NCBI RefSeq assembly: GCF_000429085.1
Contig: NZ_AUBE01000012.1
Coordinates: 124,001 to 188,000 of the forward strand
Direction of reading: 5' to 3'
Length of the DNA: 64,000 nt
Origin: Streptomyces flavidovirens DSM 40150
Lineage (GTDB): Bacteria; Actinomycetota; Actinomycetes; Streptomycetales; Streptomycetaceae
A program made the position numbers and the translations under genes. The notes beneath the pieces are model-generated. The model did not search any database, had not been told where the DNA came from, and saw nothing but the letters and a program-made list of their open reading frames with translations. This document shows, piece after piece, positions 1 to 9,063 of this stretch (the stretch's first letter is position 1; each line of letters opens with the position of its first letter).

Positions 1-3000
1 CTGACCGCACAGGTGCGGTCCATCGCCCAGGTCACGACCGCTGTCGCCCAGGGTGACCTGTCCCAGAAGATCCGGGTGGACGCGCGCGGGGAGATTCTGG
101 AGCTGAAGGAGACCATCAACACGATGGTCGACCAGCTCTCCGCGTTCGCCGACGAGGTGACGCGGGTGGCCCGCGAGGTCGGCACCGAAGGCAACCTGGG
201 CGGCCAGGCCACCGTGCGCGGCGTCTCGGGCACCTGGAAGGACCTCACCGACAACGTCAACGTCATGGCGTCCAACCTCACGAGCCAGGTGCGGTCCATC
301 GCCCAGGTCGCCACGGCCGTGGCCCGCGGCGACCTCTCCCAGAAGATCACTGTCGAGGCGAAGGGCGAGGTCGCCGCGCTCGCCGGGGTGATCAACACGA
401 TGGTCACCACGCTCTCCGCCTTCGCGGACGAGGTGACGCGGGTGGCCCGCGAGGTCGGTACCGAGGGCATCCTCGGCGGCCAGGCGCAGGTGCCGAACGT
501 GGCGGGCACCTGGAAGGACCTGACCGAGAACGTCAACTCCATGGCGAACAACCTCACCGACCAGGTCCGCAACATCGCGCAGGTGACCACCGCCGTGGCC
601 CAGGGCGACCTCACCCGCAAGATCGACGTGGACGCTCGCGGGGAGATCCTCGAACTCAAGACGACCATCAACACCATGGTCGACCAGCTCTCCTCCTTCG
701 CCGCCGAGGTCACCAGGGTGGCCCGCGAGGTCGGCAGCGAGGGCCGCCTGGGCGGTCAGGCCGAGGTCGAAGGCGTTTCCGGTACGTGGAAGCGGCTGAC
801 GGAGAACGTCAACGAACTGGCGGGCAACCTCACCAGACAGGTGCGCGCCATCGCGGAGGTCACCGGCGCCGTGGCCGAGGGCGACCTCACCCGTTCCATC
901 ACGGTGGACGCGTCCGGTGAGGTCTCCGAACTCAAGGACAACATCAACTCCATGGTGGAGTCGCTGCGCGAAACCACCCGCGCCAACCAGGAACAGGACT
1001 GGCTCAAGACCAACCTGGCGCGCATGTCCGGGCTGATGCAGGGCCGACGCGACCTCAAGGTCGTGGCCGAGCTCATCATGGACGAACTGACCCCGCTCGT
1101 CGGCGCGCAGTACGGCGGCTTCTACCTGGCGCAGGACCACGGCGGAGTCAGTGAGCTGGAGCTCATCGGCTCGTACGGTCACCCGGACGACACCTCGGAC
1201 CCTGAGCGTCCGGTGCGCTTCCGGTTCGGCCAGTCCCTGGTGGGGCAGGCGGCGCGCAGTCGCCGTACGATCGCGATCGACGAGCTGCCGGCCGGTTACA
1301 TCACGATCTCCTCGGGGCTGGGGTCCACCACCCCCTCCAGTCTGATCGTGCTGCCCATCGTGGTCGAGGAGCAGGTGCTCGGCGTGATCGAACTGGCCTC
1401 GGTCACCGCTTTCACCGAGGTGCACCGCGCCTTCCTGGACCAGTTGATGGAGACGGTCGGGGTCAACGTCAACACCATCGTGGCGAACGCCCGTACCGAC
1501 GAGCTGCTCGGCGAGTCGCAGCGCCTGGCCGCCGAGCTCCAGGCCCGGTCCGGGGAACTCCAGGTGCGCCAGGAGGAGTTGCAGAACTCCAACGCGGAGC
1601 TGGAGGAGAAGGCCGCCCTCCTCGCGTCGCAGAACAAGGACATCGAGACCAAGAACCTGGAGATCGAGCAGGCACGCCAGGAACTGGAGGAGCGCGCCCG
1701 GCAGTTGTCGCTGGCCTCCAAGTACAAGTCGGAGTTCCTGGCCAACATGAGCCACGAGCTGCGTACCCCCCTCAACAGCCTGCTGATCCTGGCCCAGCTC
1801 CTGTCGCAGAATCCCACCCGGAACCTCACGCCCAAGCAGGTGGAGTACGCCGGCATCATCCACTCGGCCGGTTCGGACCTTCTCCAGCTCATCAACGACA
1901 TCCTCGACCTGTCGAAGGTCGAGGCGGGGAAGATGGACGTCAGTCCCGAACGCGTGCCGCTGCGCCGTCTGCTGGACTACGTGGAGGCGACCTTCCGGCC
2001 GATGACCGCGCAGAAGGGGCTCGACTTCCGTATCAGCGTCGCTCCCGGCGTCCCCACCGACCTGATCACCGACGACTCCCGGCTGCGGCAGATCCTGCGC
2101 AATCTGCTGTCCAACGCGGTCAAGTTCACCGAAGAGGGAGCCGTCGAACTGCGGATCGCTCCCGCGGCCGAGTCGGACCTGCCCGCGCGGGTACGCGAGC
2201 ACGGTCCGGCGCTGTCCATCCGCGTCCTGGACACCGGCATCGGCATCGCCGAGCCGCAGCTCGAAGCGATCTTCGGGGCCTTCCAGCAGGCGGACGGCAC
2301 CACCAGCCGCAAGTACGGCGGTACTGGTCTGGGGCTGTCCATCAGCCGGGAGATCGCGCACCTTCTCGGCGGAGCCATTCAGGCGAGCAGCACCCTGGGC
2401 GAGGGCAGCACGTTCACCCTTCTCCTTCCGGTGGCACGGTTCGAGGAGCGCGAGCCGGCGTCCGGGGACGTGGACGCGCGGCAGCAGCCGGCGCTGTCCG
2501 CGCCCCACCTCATTCCCGCACAGCGCCACCTGCTCGTCATAGAGGACAGACCGCGCGGCCTCCTCTCCCTGGTCGCCGAGAGCGCCGTCGCCGAACTGGC
2601 CGAGAACAGCCTCGGCGATGCCCGCGGACCGGTGCGGCTGCGCACCGCCGTGGGCCCGGAGGAGGCTGCCGCCGCCCTCGCCGCGGAGCCGTGCCACTGT
2701 GTCGTGCTGGGTCTGGACATGCCCGGCGGCGCCGCCATGCACCTGCTGGAGGCACTGAACGGTGACCCGGCCCTGCGCCAGGTGCCGGTGCTCGCCCACC
2801 ACACGCGCCGCCTGGACCAGCAGCAGGAACGCCGGCTGCACGAACTCGCCCGGACGAAGCCGCTCGAACTGCTGCCCAGTCTCGACGAGCTGCGTGAGCG
2901 CATCGCGCTGCATCTGACGGCCGAGCGGCCGTCCGACGTGCTGCCGCTGGCGCGGTCGGCGGATTCCGAGGCGCATGCGGCCGCCCGATCGGGGCAGTAC

Positions 3001-3393
3001 GAGGAACCTGGCGGCCAGCTGTCGGGGCGGGTGGTCCTGGTCGTCGACGACGACGCCCGCAATGTCTACGCCCTGACCGGGATCCTGGAGACGCACGGCA
3101 TGGAGGTTCTGCACGCCGACAACGGCCGGAAGGGACTGGAAGTTCTCGCCCGGCACGATCACATCGAGCTGGTCCTCATGGACGTGATGATGCCCGAGAT
3201 GGACGGTTACGCCGCGACAGCCGCGATCCGTGCCATGCCCGAGTACGCGGATCTGCCGATCATCGCCGTAACGGCCAAGGCCATGGAGGGCGACCGCGAG
3301 AAGAGCCTGGCCGCCGGGGCCAGCGACTACATCACCAAGCCGGTCGACGCGGACGTGCTCGTGGCCTGCATGATCCGCTGGCTGAATCGGTGA
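1..3393 (+). CDS. Poly-HAMP hybrid sensor histidine kinase (5' end outside window)
   Basis: The frame is open from base 1, so the start lies upstream. Visible order: four HAMP units of 92 residues (about 13-1000), a GAF domain (about 1040-1480), a coiled coil (1490-1710), a HisKA domain whose H-box MSHELRTP puts the phospho-acceptor His codon at 1753, an HATPase_c domain (about 2060-2440) with DTGIGI and GGTGLGL boxes, a weak receiver-like region (2530-2900) and a canonical receiver (3025-3390) with VDDD, LMDVMMPEMDG and the TKP lysine. Proteins of this build are cytoplasmic hybrid kinases; no membrane segment is visible here. It probably phosphorylates its own C-terminal receiver. The stop overlaps the start of the next gene by 4 bp, so the kinase and the ANTAR/PP2C phosphatase are translationally coupled. 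The signal sensed is unknown. Confidence 0.93.
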   Translation: MTAQVRSIAQVTTAVAQGDLSQKIRVDARGEILELKETINTMVDQLSAFADEVTRVAREVGTEGNLGGQATVRGVSGTWKDLTDNVNVMASNLTSQVRSIAQVATAVARGDLSQKITVEAKGEVAALAGVINTMVTTLSAFADEVTRVAREVGTEGILGGQAQVPNVAGTWKDLTENVNSMANNLTDQVRNIAQVTTAVAQGDLTRKIDVDARGEILELKTTINTMVDQLSSFAAEVTRVAREVGSEGRLGGQAEVEGVSGTWKRLTENVNELAGNLTRQVRAIAEVTGAVAEGDLTRSITVDASGEVSELKDNINSMVESLRETTRANQEQDWLKTNLARMSGLMQGRRDLKVVAELIMDELTPLVGAQYGGFYLAQDHGGVSELELIGSYGHPDDTSDPERPVRFRFGQSLVGQAARSRRTIAIDELPAGYITISSGLGSTTPSSLIVLPIVVEEQVLGVIELASVTAFTEVHRAFLDQLMETVGVNVNTIVANARTDELLGESQRLAAELQARSGELQVRQEELQNSNAELEEKAALLASQNKDIETKNLEIEQARQELEERARQLSLASKYKSEFLANMSHELRTPLNSLLILAQLLSQNPTRNLTPKQVEYAGIIHSAGSDLLQLINDILDLSKVEAGKMDVSPERVPLRRLLDYVEATFRPMTAQKGLDFRISVAPGVPTDLITDDSRLRQILRNLLSNAVKFTEEGAVELRIAPAAESDLPARVREHGPALSIRVLDTGIGIAEPQLEAIFGAFQQADGTTSRKYGGTGLGLSISREIAHLLGGAIQASSTLGEGSTFTLLLPVARFEEREPASGDVDARQQPALSAPHLIPAQRHLLVIEDRPRGLLSLVAESAVAELAENSLGDARGPVRLRTAVGPEEAAAALAAEPCHCVVLGLDMPGGAAMHLLEALNGDPALRQVPVLAHHTRRLDQQQERRLHELARTKPLELLPSLDELRERIALHLTAERPSDVLPLARSADSEAHAAARSGQYEEPGGQLSGRVVLVVDDDARNVYALTGILETHGMEVLHADNGRKGLEVLARHDHIELVLMDVMMPEMDGYAATAAIRAMPEYADLPIIAVTAKAMEGDREKSLAAGASDYITKPVDADVLVACMIRWLNR
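13..992 (+). repeat. Tandem 276-bp HAMP-coding repeats
   Basis: Four units begin at about 13, 289, 565 and 841, a spacing of exactly 276 bp (92 codons). Each opens with a VRxIAQV-type helix and carries the GDL and GEILELK-type HAMP motifs. Units 1 and 2 are nearly identical at the DNA level at their starts (the same 18 bases at 13 and 289), so recent duplication or gene conversion is likely. The array probably continues upstream of the window. Repeat number may vary between strains. Confidence 0.85.
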
Positions 3394-5705
3394 CCGGGGG
3401 CAACCAGCGGCTCGACGCGCTCGCCGCCACCGTCGAGCAGTTGCGCAGCGATCTCGCCGTCGCGCAGGAGTCCACCGACGCCCGCGCCCTGATCGGGATC
3501 GCCACCGGCATCCTGGTCGAGCGCGGTCACGGCGGCCCGACGGAGGCCGCCCAGCACCTGGAGTCCCTGGCGGAGGCAGCCCGCGTACCGCTCCTGGAAC
3601 TGGCGGCCGACGTCGTCAACGCGGCGTCCGGCGACGCCGTCACCGACATCACTCCACCGGCCACGGCGAACGGGGGCCCGCACGGCGCTCCGGGGCCGGT
3701 GCTGCGGCTGCGGGCCGCGGAAGCCGGCTCCCTGTCCAGCGATGCGCAGTCCGCGGCGGAGGCACTGCTCGACCAGGCGCTCGCCCCGCTCGGCGCCGAT
3801 TCGCTGGCCCTGTGGGCGGCCGGGCAGGACGGGGCGCTGGTCCTCGCGGGCCACGCCGGGTTCCCGCGCGGGGAGGCAGAACGGTGGAGGTACGTCCCGC
3901 CCGGCGTCGGCACCCTCGCGCAGCGGGTGCTGACCGAGCGCAAGCCGCGGTGGTACGGCAGTCTGCCCGCCGGCGCGCTCGGCATCGGACAGCGCGGCGG
4001 CGGGGCCCGTGCGGTGCTGCCCGCGGAGAGCGCCGGCCGCATCCTCGGCGTGCTGGAAGTGTGCTGGCCGCATCCGCAGCCGCCGCTCACCCCCGCCACC
4101 ACCCGGCAGCTCGACGCGCTGGCCGACTTGTGCGCGCACACCCTGCCGGGCGCGGACCTCGGCGGACACAACACGGACAGCCACCCCGACGACGCCATGA
4201 ACGCGCTGGGCGATCTCGCCGACGGGCTTCTCGATCCCGCGCTGGTACTGCGGCCGCTGATCGACGCCCACGACGCCGTGTCGGACTTCCGCATCGCCCA
4301 TACGAACGCCTACTTCACCGACCTCGCCGGCCGCCCTCGCAGCGCGGTCACCGGCATGAGTCTCCTGGAGGCGTACCCGCTGACCGCCCGCGAGGGTGGC
4401 CTGTACGAACATGTCCAGCGGGTCCACGCCACGGGAGAACCGTTCCGCTCCGAGCGGATGGCCCTCGGTGCGCTGGTGGACGACGTACCGCTCAGCACGG
4501 TCGCCTCGGTGGGCATGGCCCGGTTCGGCGACAGTGTTCTGCTGACCTGGCGGGTCGAGAGCGAAACGGTGAGGCTGGCCGAACTCCTCCAGCACGCGCA
4601 GCGGCTGGGCCGTATCGGCGGCTTCGAGGAGAGCGTCGTCAGCCGCCAGGTCATATGGAACAGCCAGCTGTTCTCCCTCTTCGGGCTGCCGCCCACCTCC
4701 TCCCCCGTCCCGCTCGAACGGCTGCACCGGCACGCCCACCCGGACGACTCGGTGGCCATCGGCCGTTTCCTGCGCACGCTGCTGCATCACCGTCACTCCG
4801 CCTCCACCGCGTTCCGGCTGCAGCGAGCGGACGGCGTGGTGCGTCACATCCGTATCGTCGCCGAACCCGTCACCGGACCCGCCGGGCAACTGGTCGCCGT
4901 CCGCGGCGCCTATCAGGACGTGTCCTCGCAGCACTGGACCGAGGTCGCCCTGGCCGCCACCCGCGACCGGCTCGCCGACTCCGAGCAGCAGTCCGCCGAA
5001 CGCAACCGGCTCGCCCTGCAGCTCCAGCAGGCGATCATGCCGCCCTCTCCCCCGGCGGTCGACACGGCCGGACTGCGCGTCGCCGTGCGGTACCGGCCGG
5101 CCGAGGAGGGCCACCTGGTGGGAGGCGACTGGTACGACGCGGTCGTGCTGCCCTCGAACAAGGTGATGCTGGCGGTGGGCGATGTCGCCGGGCACGGCAT
5201 CAAGGCGGCGACCGGCATGGTCGTACTGCGCAACGCCCTGCGGGGCCTCGCCGCGACCGGGGCCGGACCGGCGCAACTGCTCGGCTGGCTGAACTCCGTG
5301 GCGCATCACCTGACCGACCAGGTGACCGCGACGGCGATCTGCGGCGTCTACGACCCCGAAACGCGGCAGTTGCGCTGGGCACGCGCGGGGCACCCGCCGC
5401 CCGTTCTGGTCCGCGGCGGCGAGGCCACCGCCCTGCCGCTGCCGGGCGGCATCCTGCTCGGGGCCATGCCGGAGGCGCCGTACGAGGAACACCTCGTCAC
5501 GCTGGAAGCCGACGACCGGCTGCTCATGTACACCGACGGGCTGATCGAGCGTCGCGACCTCTCGGTGCAGCAGTCACTGGAACACCTTTTGTCCATCGCC
5601 CAGGAGCCGGCCCCCGAACTCGACAAATACCTGGACCGGCTGCTGACGCACAGCCGTTCGGACACCGATGACGACACGTGCCTGATCGGCGTGCACTTGA
5701 GATAA
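3390..5705 (+). CDS. ANTAR/GAF/PAS SpoIIE-type PP2C phosphatase
   Basis: The 771-residue protein starts at a GTG overlapping the kinase stop (GTGA). Residues about 5-75 match an ANTAR-like helical unit (ARALIGIATGILVER), followed by a GAF region (about 110-260), two PAS-like regions (about 270-400 and 400-520), a short coiled coil and a PP2C/SpoIIE phosphatase domain (about 560-770) with the metal-binding blocks GGDWYD, GDVAGHG and YTDGL. SpoIIE-type phosphatases usually dephosphorylate STAS anti-sigma-factor antagonists, and a STAS gene lies immediately downstream. A partner-switching module fed by the upstream kinase is therefore likely. ANTAR domains normally bind RNA; whether this one does is unknown. 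Confidence 0.9.
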   Translation: MTGGNQRLDALAATVEQLRSDLAVAQESTDARALIGIATGILVERGHGGPTEAAQHLESLAEAARVPLLELAADVVNAASGDAVTDITPPATANGGPHGAPGPVLRLRAAEAGSLSSDAQSAAEALLDQALAPLGADSLALWAAGQDGALVLAGHAGFPRGEAERWRYVPPGVGTLAQRVLTERKPRWYGSLPAGALGIGQRGGGARAVLPAESAGRILGVLEVCWPHPQPPLTPATTRQLDALADLCAHTLPGADLGGHNTDSHPDDAMNALGDLADGLLDPALVLRPLIDAHDAVSDFRIAHTNAYFTDLAGRPRSAVTGMSLLEAYPLTAREGGLYEHVQRVHATGEPFRSERMALGALVDDVPLSTVASVGMARFGDSVLLTWRVESETVRLAELLQHAQRLGRIGGFEESVVSRQVIWNSQLFSLFGLPPTSSPVPLERLHRHAHPDDSVAIGRFLRTLLHHRHSASTAFRLQRADGVVRHIRIVAEPVTGPAGQLVAVRGAYQDVSSQHWTEVALAATRDRLADSEQQSAERNRLALQLQQAIMPPSPPAVDTAGLRVAVRYRPAEEGHLVGGDWYDAVVLPSNKVMLAVGDVAGHGIKAATGMVVLRNALRGLAATGAGPAQLLGWLNSVAHHLTDQVTATAICGVYDPETRQLRWARAGHPPPVLVRGGEATALPLPGGILLGAMPEAPYEEHLVTLEADDRLLMYTDGLIERRDLSVQQSLEHLLSIAQEPAPELDKYLDRLLTHSRSDTDDDTCLIGVHLR

Positions 5706-5749
5706 CTTCAGACCCTTTATTGTCACTTCACATGTACAAGGCAGGAAAC

Positions 5750-6139
5750 ATGTCCCCAGAGCCTGAAAACCTGAACGTCGAAGTCACGATCCACGATGCG
5801 GACACGGCGGTCGTCGCGGTGGGTGGCGAGCTGGACCTCGACACCGCGACGCTGCTGCACACGCATTTGGCCAATCAGATCCATCACGGGCGCCTTCACC
5901 TCGTACTCGACCTTTCCGGCCTGGAGTTCATGGACTCGTCGGGGCTCAACACCGTCATCAAGGCAACACGCGAGACGCGTCAGGCCAACGGAAATCTGTA
6001 CCTCGCCGCCGCCACCCCCACGGTCCACCGGCTCCTGGAGATCACGGGCATGAGTGCGGCCTCGCCGATCCATTCGAGTGTCGACGACGCCCTGAAGGCC
6101 GCGAGCTCCGCTTCGGCCTCCGCGGGGGAAGCGTCGTAG
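5750..6139 (+). CDS. STAS anti-sigma factor antagonist
   Basis: Small RsbV/SpoIIAA-like protein of 129 residues. The STAS signature MDSSGLN contains the serine that is normally phosphorylated by an anti-sigma kinase and dephosphorylated by a PP2C enzyme such as the gene just upstream. The start at 5750 is preferred because it has a purine-rich site (AAGGCAGGA) 3-11 bases upstream. In-frame starts at 5732 and 5678 lack a good site, and the 5678 start overlaps the previous gene. The dephosphorylated protein would bind an anti-sigma factor and free a sigma factor, but neither is encoded next door, so the target is not known. Confidence 0.9.
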   Translation: MSPEPENLNVEVTIHDADTAVVAVGGELDLDTATLLHTHLANQIHHGRLHLVLDLSGLEFMDSSGLNTVIKATRETRQANGNLYLAAATPTVHRLLEITGMSAASPIHSSVDDALKAASSASASAGEAS

Positions 6140-6176
6140 GTCCGTACGCGTCGGGCGCCGGCCGCGCGCGTGGTGC

Positions 6177-6216
6177 GGCCGCGGACCGGAGGACGGTGTC
6201 TCCCCGGTCCGCGGCC
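6177..6216. terminator. Bidirectional hairpin terminator
   Basis: A perfect 13-bp stem (6177-6189 with 6204-6216) and a 14-base loop sits between the convergent STAS gene and chitinase. It has no U-tract, as is common for Streptomyces terminators. Confidence 0.6.
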
Positions 6217-6236
6217 CGTTCAGGGGCCGTCCGGTC

Positions 6237-7133
6237 TCAGCAGTAGAGGTTCGAACCGGTGGGGACGCCCAGGATCTGGGTGAACTGCTGGTACGTGCTG
6301 ACGCGGCTCTGGACCTGCGCCGGGTTCTTTCCGTCGCACTCCAGCGAGCCGTTGATCGAGCGGATGGTGTGGCCGAAGCCGGCCTGGTTGACCATGGCGT
6401 TGTGCCCGGTCATCGTGCCGGGGCCGTTCTGGGTGTTCCAGTACCAAAGGCCCGTCTTCCAGGCCACGGCGGCCTCGTTCTGGACACGCCACGGGTTGTT
6501 GAGCAGGTCGATGCCGAGAGCGTCGCCCGCGGCCTTGTAGTTGAAGTTCCAGCTGAGCTGGATGGGACCGCGCCCGTAGTACGCCGCCTGACCGGCCGGG
6601 CAGCCGTAGGGCCGGCTCCAGTCGCAGTAGTGCGGGTAGTTGGCCTGGTTCTGCTCCACGATGTGGACCAGTCCGCCGGTCTCGTGGCTGACGTTCGCGA
6701 GGAAGGCCGCGGCCTCCTGCTTCTTCACCGTGTCGCCGCCGGTGTTCGCGAAGGCCGGGTAGGCGCTCAGGGCCGCAGTGAGGCCGCTGTAGGAGTAGAA
6801 GGAGTTCCTGTTCGGGAACATCTGGTTGAACTGCGACTCGCTGACCACGAAGCCGGACGGGGACGGGGACGGGGTGCCGCCGCAGGTGTACGGATCCCAG
6901 TACCAGGTGCTGACGGTCGGGTCGTAACCCGGATTGTCGTGCTCGGCTATGTAATAGGCGCCGTTGTATCTGACAACGTTGCCAGTCCGGTAGGAGGCAC
7001 CTTGCTGCCAGTTCGGCGCGGTGTCGCAGACGGTCGCCGCGGGCGCGGCGGACGCGGACGGCGTCAGCGTCACGATGAGACCTGTGGCGACGAGGAACGC
7101 CGCCAGCAGGGCCATGAGGTGTGTTCTCAGCAC
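6237..7133 (-). CDS. Secreted GH19 chitinase with chitin-binding domain
   Basis: Endochitinase-type protein of 298 residues. Order: a signal peptide (1-29, cleaved near ASAAPA), a carbohydrate-binding module of the type 5/12 family (about 36-88, with WQQGASYRTGNVVRYNG and a C-terminal W-Y-W), a Pro/Ser linker, and a glycoside hydrolase family 19 catalytic domain (about 95-298). The general acid Glu is in the block NVSHETGG, and YYGRGPIQLSWNFNY is the family signature. It hydrolyses chitin outside the cell. A DasR-like operator lies about 110 bp upstream, which fits control by N-acetylglucosamine metabolism. The size is normal for streptomycete class IV/CHN-type GH19 enzymes. Confidence 0.95.
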   Translation of the reverse strand: MLRTHLMALLAAFLVATGLIVTLTPSASAAPAATVCDTAPNWQQGASYRTGNVVRYNGAYYIAEHDNPGYDPTVSTWYWDPYTCGGTPSPSPSGFVVSESQFNQMFPNRNSFYSYSGLTAALSAYPAFANTGGDTVKKQEAAAFLANVSHETGGLVHIVEQNQANYPHYCDWSRPYGCPAGQAAYYGRGPIQLSWNFNYKAAGDALGIDLLNNPWRVQNEAAVAWKTGLWYWNTQNGPGTMTGHNAMVNQAGFGHTIRSINGSLECDGKNPAQVQSRVSTYQQFTQILGVPTGSNLYC

Positions 7134-7240
7134 TCGATCACTCCTTTGAGCGCAACAGCCCTGCCGGAGGACGCCGTTGAGCTCCGGGTGCGGCCGCGTG
7201 GGGCTTGGGCCACACTCAAGCGCGATGTCATGATCAAGTC

Positions 7241-7255
7241 AAGGTATAGACCAAT
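7241..7255 (-). promoter_or_regulatory. DasR-like dre site upstream of the chitinase
   Basis: Read on the minus strand the sequence is ATTGGTCTATACCTT, close to the dre consensus (ACTGGTCTAGACCACT) and to the direct-repeat operators of Streptomyces chitinase promoters. It lies between the end of the PNPOx-like gene and the chitinase start, about 108 bp before the ATG. DasR is a GntR-family repressor released by glucosamine-6-phosphate. Binding here is inferred from the motif and the downstream gene. Confidence 0.6.
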
Positions 7256-7258
7256 GAA

Positions 7259-7882
7259 TCAGGCCCGGCTCGTGGAGCACTGTGTGAGGTGTTCCGGCGA
7301 AGCGGTGAAGTAGTCGGCGTCCTTGGGGCGTTTGAGAGCGGCGCCCTGGGGGCGGCGGGCCGGTTCAAGGTGGGGTATGTGCTTGGAACAGTGGATGTAG
7401 GCCTCGACGACGGTGATGTGGACCCAGAATTCGGGCTGCCGTCCCGGAGCCGTGTCGACCGGTATGGCGGGGTGGGCTGCCCGGAGTTCCCGCTCGCCCA
7501 GCAGTTCGGCCGATCCGTTGATGTGCAGTCCGATGTGGTGCTGGGTGAAGTCCACGAACAGCAGCCCCGCATGAGGGTTCTCTGTGATGTTGCCGGCGCT
7601 GGCCATGACGCCGTTCCCCCGGTACTCGGGGTAGGCGAGGGTGCGATCGTCCAGGACCGTCACGAATCCGGGCGGGCCGGCCCGGAAGCTGGCGTCGCAG
7701 TGTCCGCGGGCGTCCGCTGTGGAAAGGAAGACCATCGACTGACGGCTGATGAACTCCCGCATGGCCTCGGTGAGATGCGGTCGGACCTGTCGGTCGTAGA
7801 AGGCGTCGGCGCGGTCCGCGGTGCCGAGAAGGTCTTGCAGGATGCGCTCCCCGCGGGAGGGCGCGGCGTCGTGGCTGTTCAC
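7259..7882 (-). CDS. PNPOx-like flavin/heme-family protein
   Basis: Protein of 207 residues of the pyridoxamine 5'-phosphate oxidase split-barrel superfamily; the core runs from about REFISRQSMVFLSTADARG through GPPGFV and NPHAGLLFVDF. The GTG start at 7882 is chosen because it overlaps the stop of the flavohemoprotein gene in a GTGA arrangement, with GAGAG upstream; the frame remains open further upstream but that part would lie inside the flavohemoprotein gene. Fusions and neighbours of this kind are known in NO- or redox-related flavoprotein systems, so the protein may act with the flavohemoprotein, but its substrate cannot be told from sequence. Confidence 0.82.
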   Translation of the reverse strand: MNSHDAAPSRGERILQDLLGTADRADAFYDRQVRPHLTEAMREFISRQSMVFLSTADARGHCDASFRAGPPGFVTVLDDRTLAYPEYRGNGVMASAGNITENPHAGLLFVDFTQHHIGLHINGSAELLGERELRAAHPAIPVDTAPGRQPEFWVHITVVEAYIHCSKHIPHLEPARRPQGAALKRPKDADYFTASPEHLTQCSTSRA

Positions 7883-9063
7883 AGTGATTCGCTCTCGGGC
7901 TGGTGTCGGGAAGGTGCGAGGGGTGCGGTCAGGACGGGATCGCTCAGCGGGTCGTGGTGAATGCGGGCCGCCGGCACCCCGTCGTTGCGCAGGATCCGGG
8001 CGGCCGCGGTGACCATGCCGGGCGGCCCGCACAAGAAGGCCTCATGCTGCCCCCAAGGCCCGAACTCGCGCAACACCTGCGGCAGGGTGCCCTCGCGGCC
8101 GGGGATGTGCTGATGCGAGACGGCGGCTCGTACGGAGAGCCAGTAGTGGCGCTGGGCCATCCGCAGCATGTCGTCCAGCCCATAGAGCTCCTCCGCGGTG
8201 CGAGCGCCCACGAAGAGGTCGACGTAACGCCGCATGTCGCTGAGGGCCGCCTCCTCCAGGAGGGCGCGGATCGGCGCGAGTCCGGTCCCGCCCGCGACGC
8301 AGACCAGGTCGCGGTCGCCGGCGGCGGCCAGCGTCATGCCGCCCTGTGGCGGTCCCAGCGTGACGATGTCGCCGACGGCAGCACGATGGACCAGGGCGTT
8401 GCTGACCCGGCCGCCGGGCACGGCACGGATGTGGAAGGTGAGCGTGGAGTCCGCGCGGGGGGCGTTGGCGGGTGAGTACTGGCGCCAGGCCTTGCGATGC
8501 CAGGGCGTCTGCATGCTCACGTACTGGCCTGCCTCGTACGCATAGGGAACATCCGGCTGAACCGTGATCTCGGCGATGCCGTGACCCCGGTGCTGGTGCC
8601 GGACTATTTGCGCCGCCCAGGTCGCGGGGCGCAGGCGGGTGTCGTCCGCGGCCGCCAGGATCATCACCCGCGCCGCGGTGGTGTAGGCGCGGGTCCAGGC
8701 GGCTTCGACGTCCGGGGTCCACGCGGCGCCGGCGTAGCGGGCCAGGGAGGCCAGAAGGCACTCGCCGACGGCGGGGTAATGAGCTTCGAGTGCCCCGAAC
8801 TTCCGGTGGTCGCGGCCCAGAAGGGTGCAGAAACGTACGAGATTTTCCGGATCGTCCACCAGGTCGACGATGCGCAGGAGGCCGCGCAGCAGCCTGTCGC
8901 GCTGTCCGTCCATGTTGTCCGGGAAGAGTTCTCTTACCTGCGGGTAACGGGCGAAGAGAATGGTGTAGAAGTAGACGGTCAGGTCCGCTGCGTGTGGTTC
9001 GACTACCGCCAGACCGGCGCGTACGAGCGAGATTTCGCGGGCGGTCAGCGGTGCGGGCGCCAT
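7879..9063 (-). CDS. Flavohemoprotein (globin plus FAD/NAD reductase)
   Basis: Globin domain (about 5-140, starting LTAREISLVRAGL, with distal-side YFYTILF and the proximal-His region GRDHRKFG), a FAD-binding domain with RQYSPAN (about 150-245), and a NAD-binding domain with GGTGLAPIRALL and CGPPGMV (about 255-380). Hmp-type proteins of this kind oxidise nitric oxide to nitrate using NAD(P)H. The start at 9063 gives 394 residues and a normal globin N-terminus. A longer start at 9189 is open but adds a low-complexity leader and runs antisense-like. The PNPOx-like gene follows with a 4-bp overlap. The sequence upstream of this start shows coding bias in another frame (see findings). Confidence 0.88.
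   Translation of the reverse strand: MAPAPLTAREISLVRAGLAVVEPHAADLTVYFYTILFARYPQVRELFPDNMDGQRDRLLRGLLRIVDLVDDPENLVRFCTLLGRDHRKFGALEAHYPAVGECLLASLARYAGAAWTPDVEAAWTRAYTTAARVMILAAADDTRLRPATWAAQIVRHQHRGHGIAEITVQPDVPYAYEAGQYVSMQTPWHRKAWRQYSPANAPRADSTLTFHIRAVPGGRVSNALVHRAAVGDIVTLGPPQGGMTLAAAGDRDLVCVAGGTGLAPIRALLEEAALSDMRRYVDLFVGARTAEELYGLDDMLRMAQRHYWLSVRAAVSHQHIPGREGTLPQVLREFGPWGQHEAFLCGPPGMVTAAARILRNDGVPAARIHHDPLSDPVLTAPLAPSRHQPESESL

Noticed and set aside
13..992. Regular 276-bp repeats as a CRISPR or satellite array
   Set aside because: They are in-frame HAMP-coding units within one gene.
3327..5492. Long open frame on the minus strand under the ANTAR/PP2C gene
   Set aside because: Antisense shadow: composition is Arg/Gly-rich without family motifs, while the plus strand carries clear PP2C motifs.
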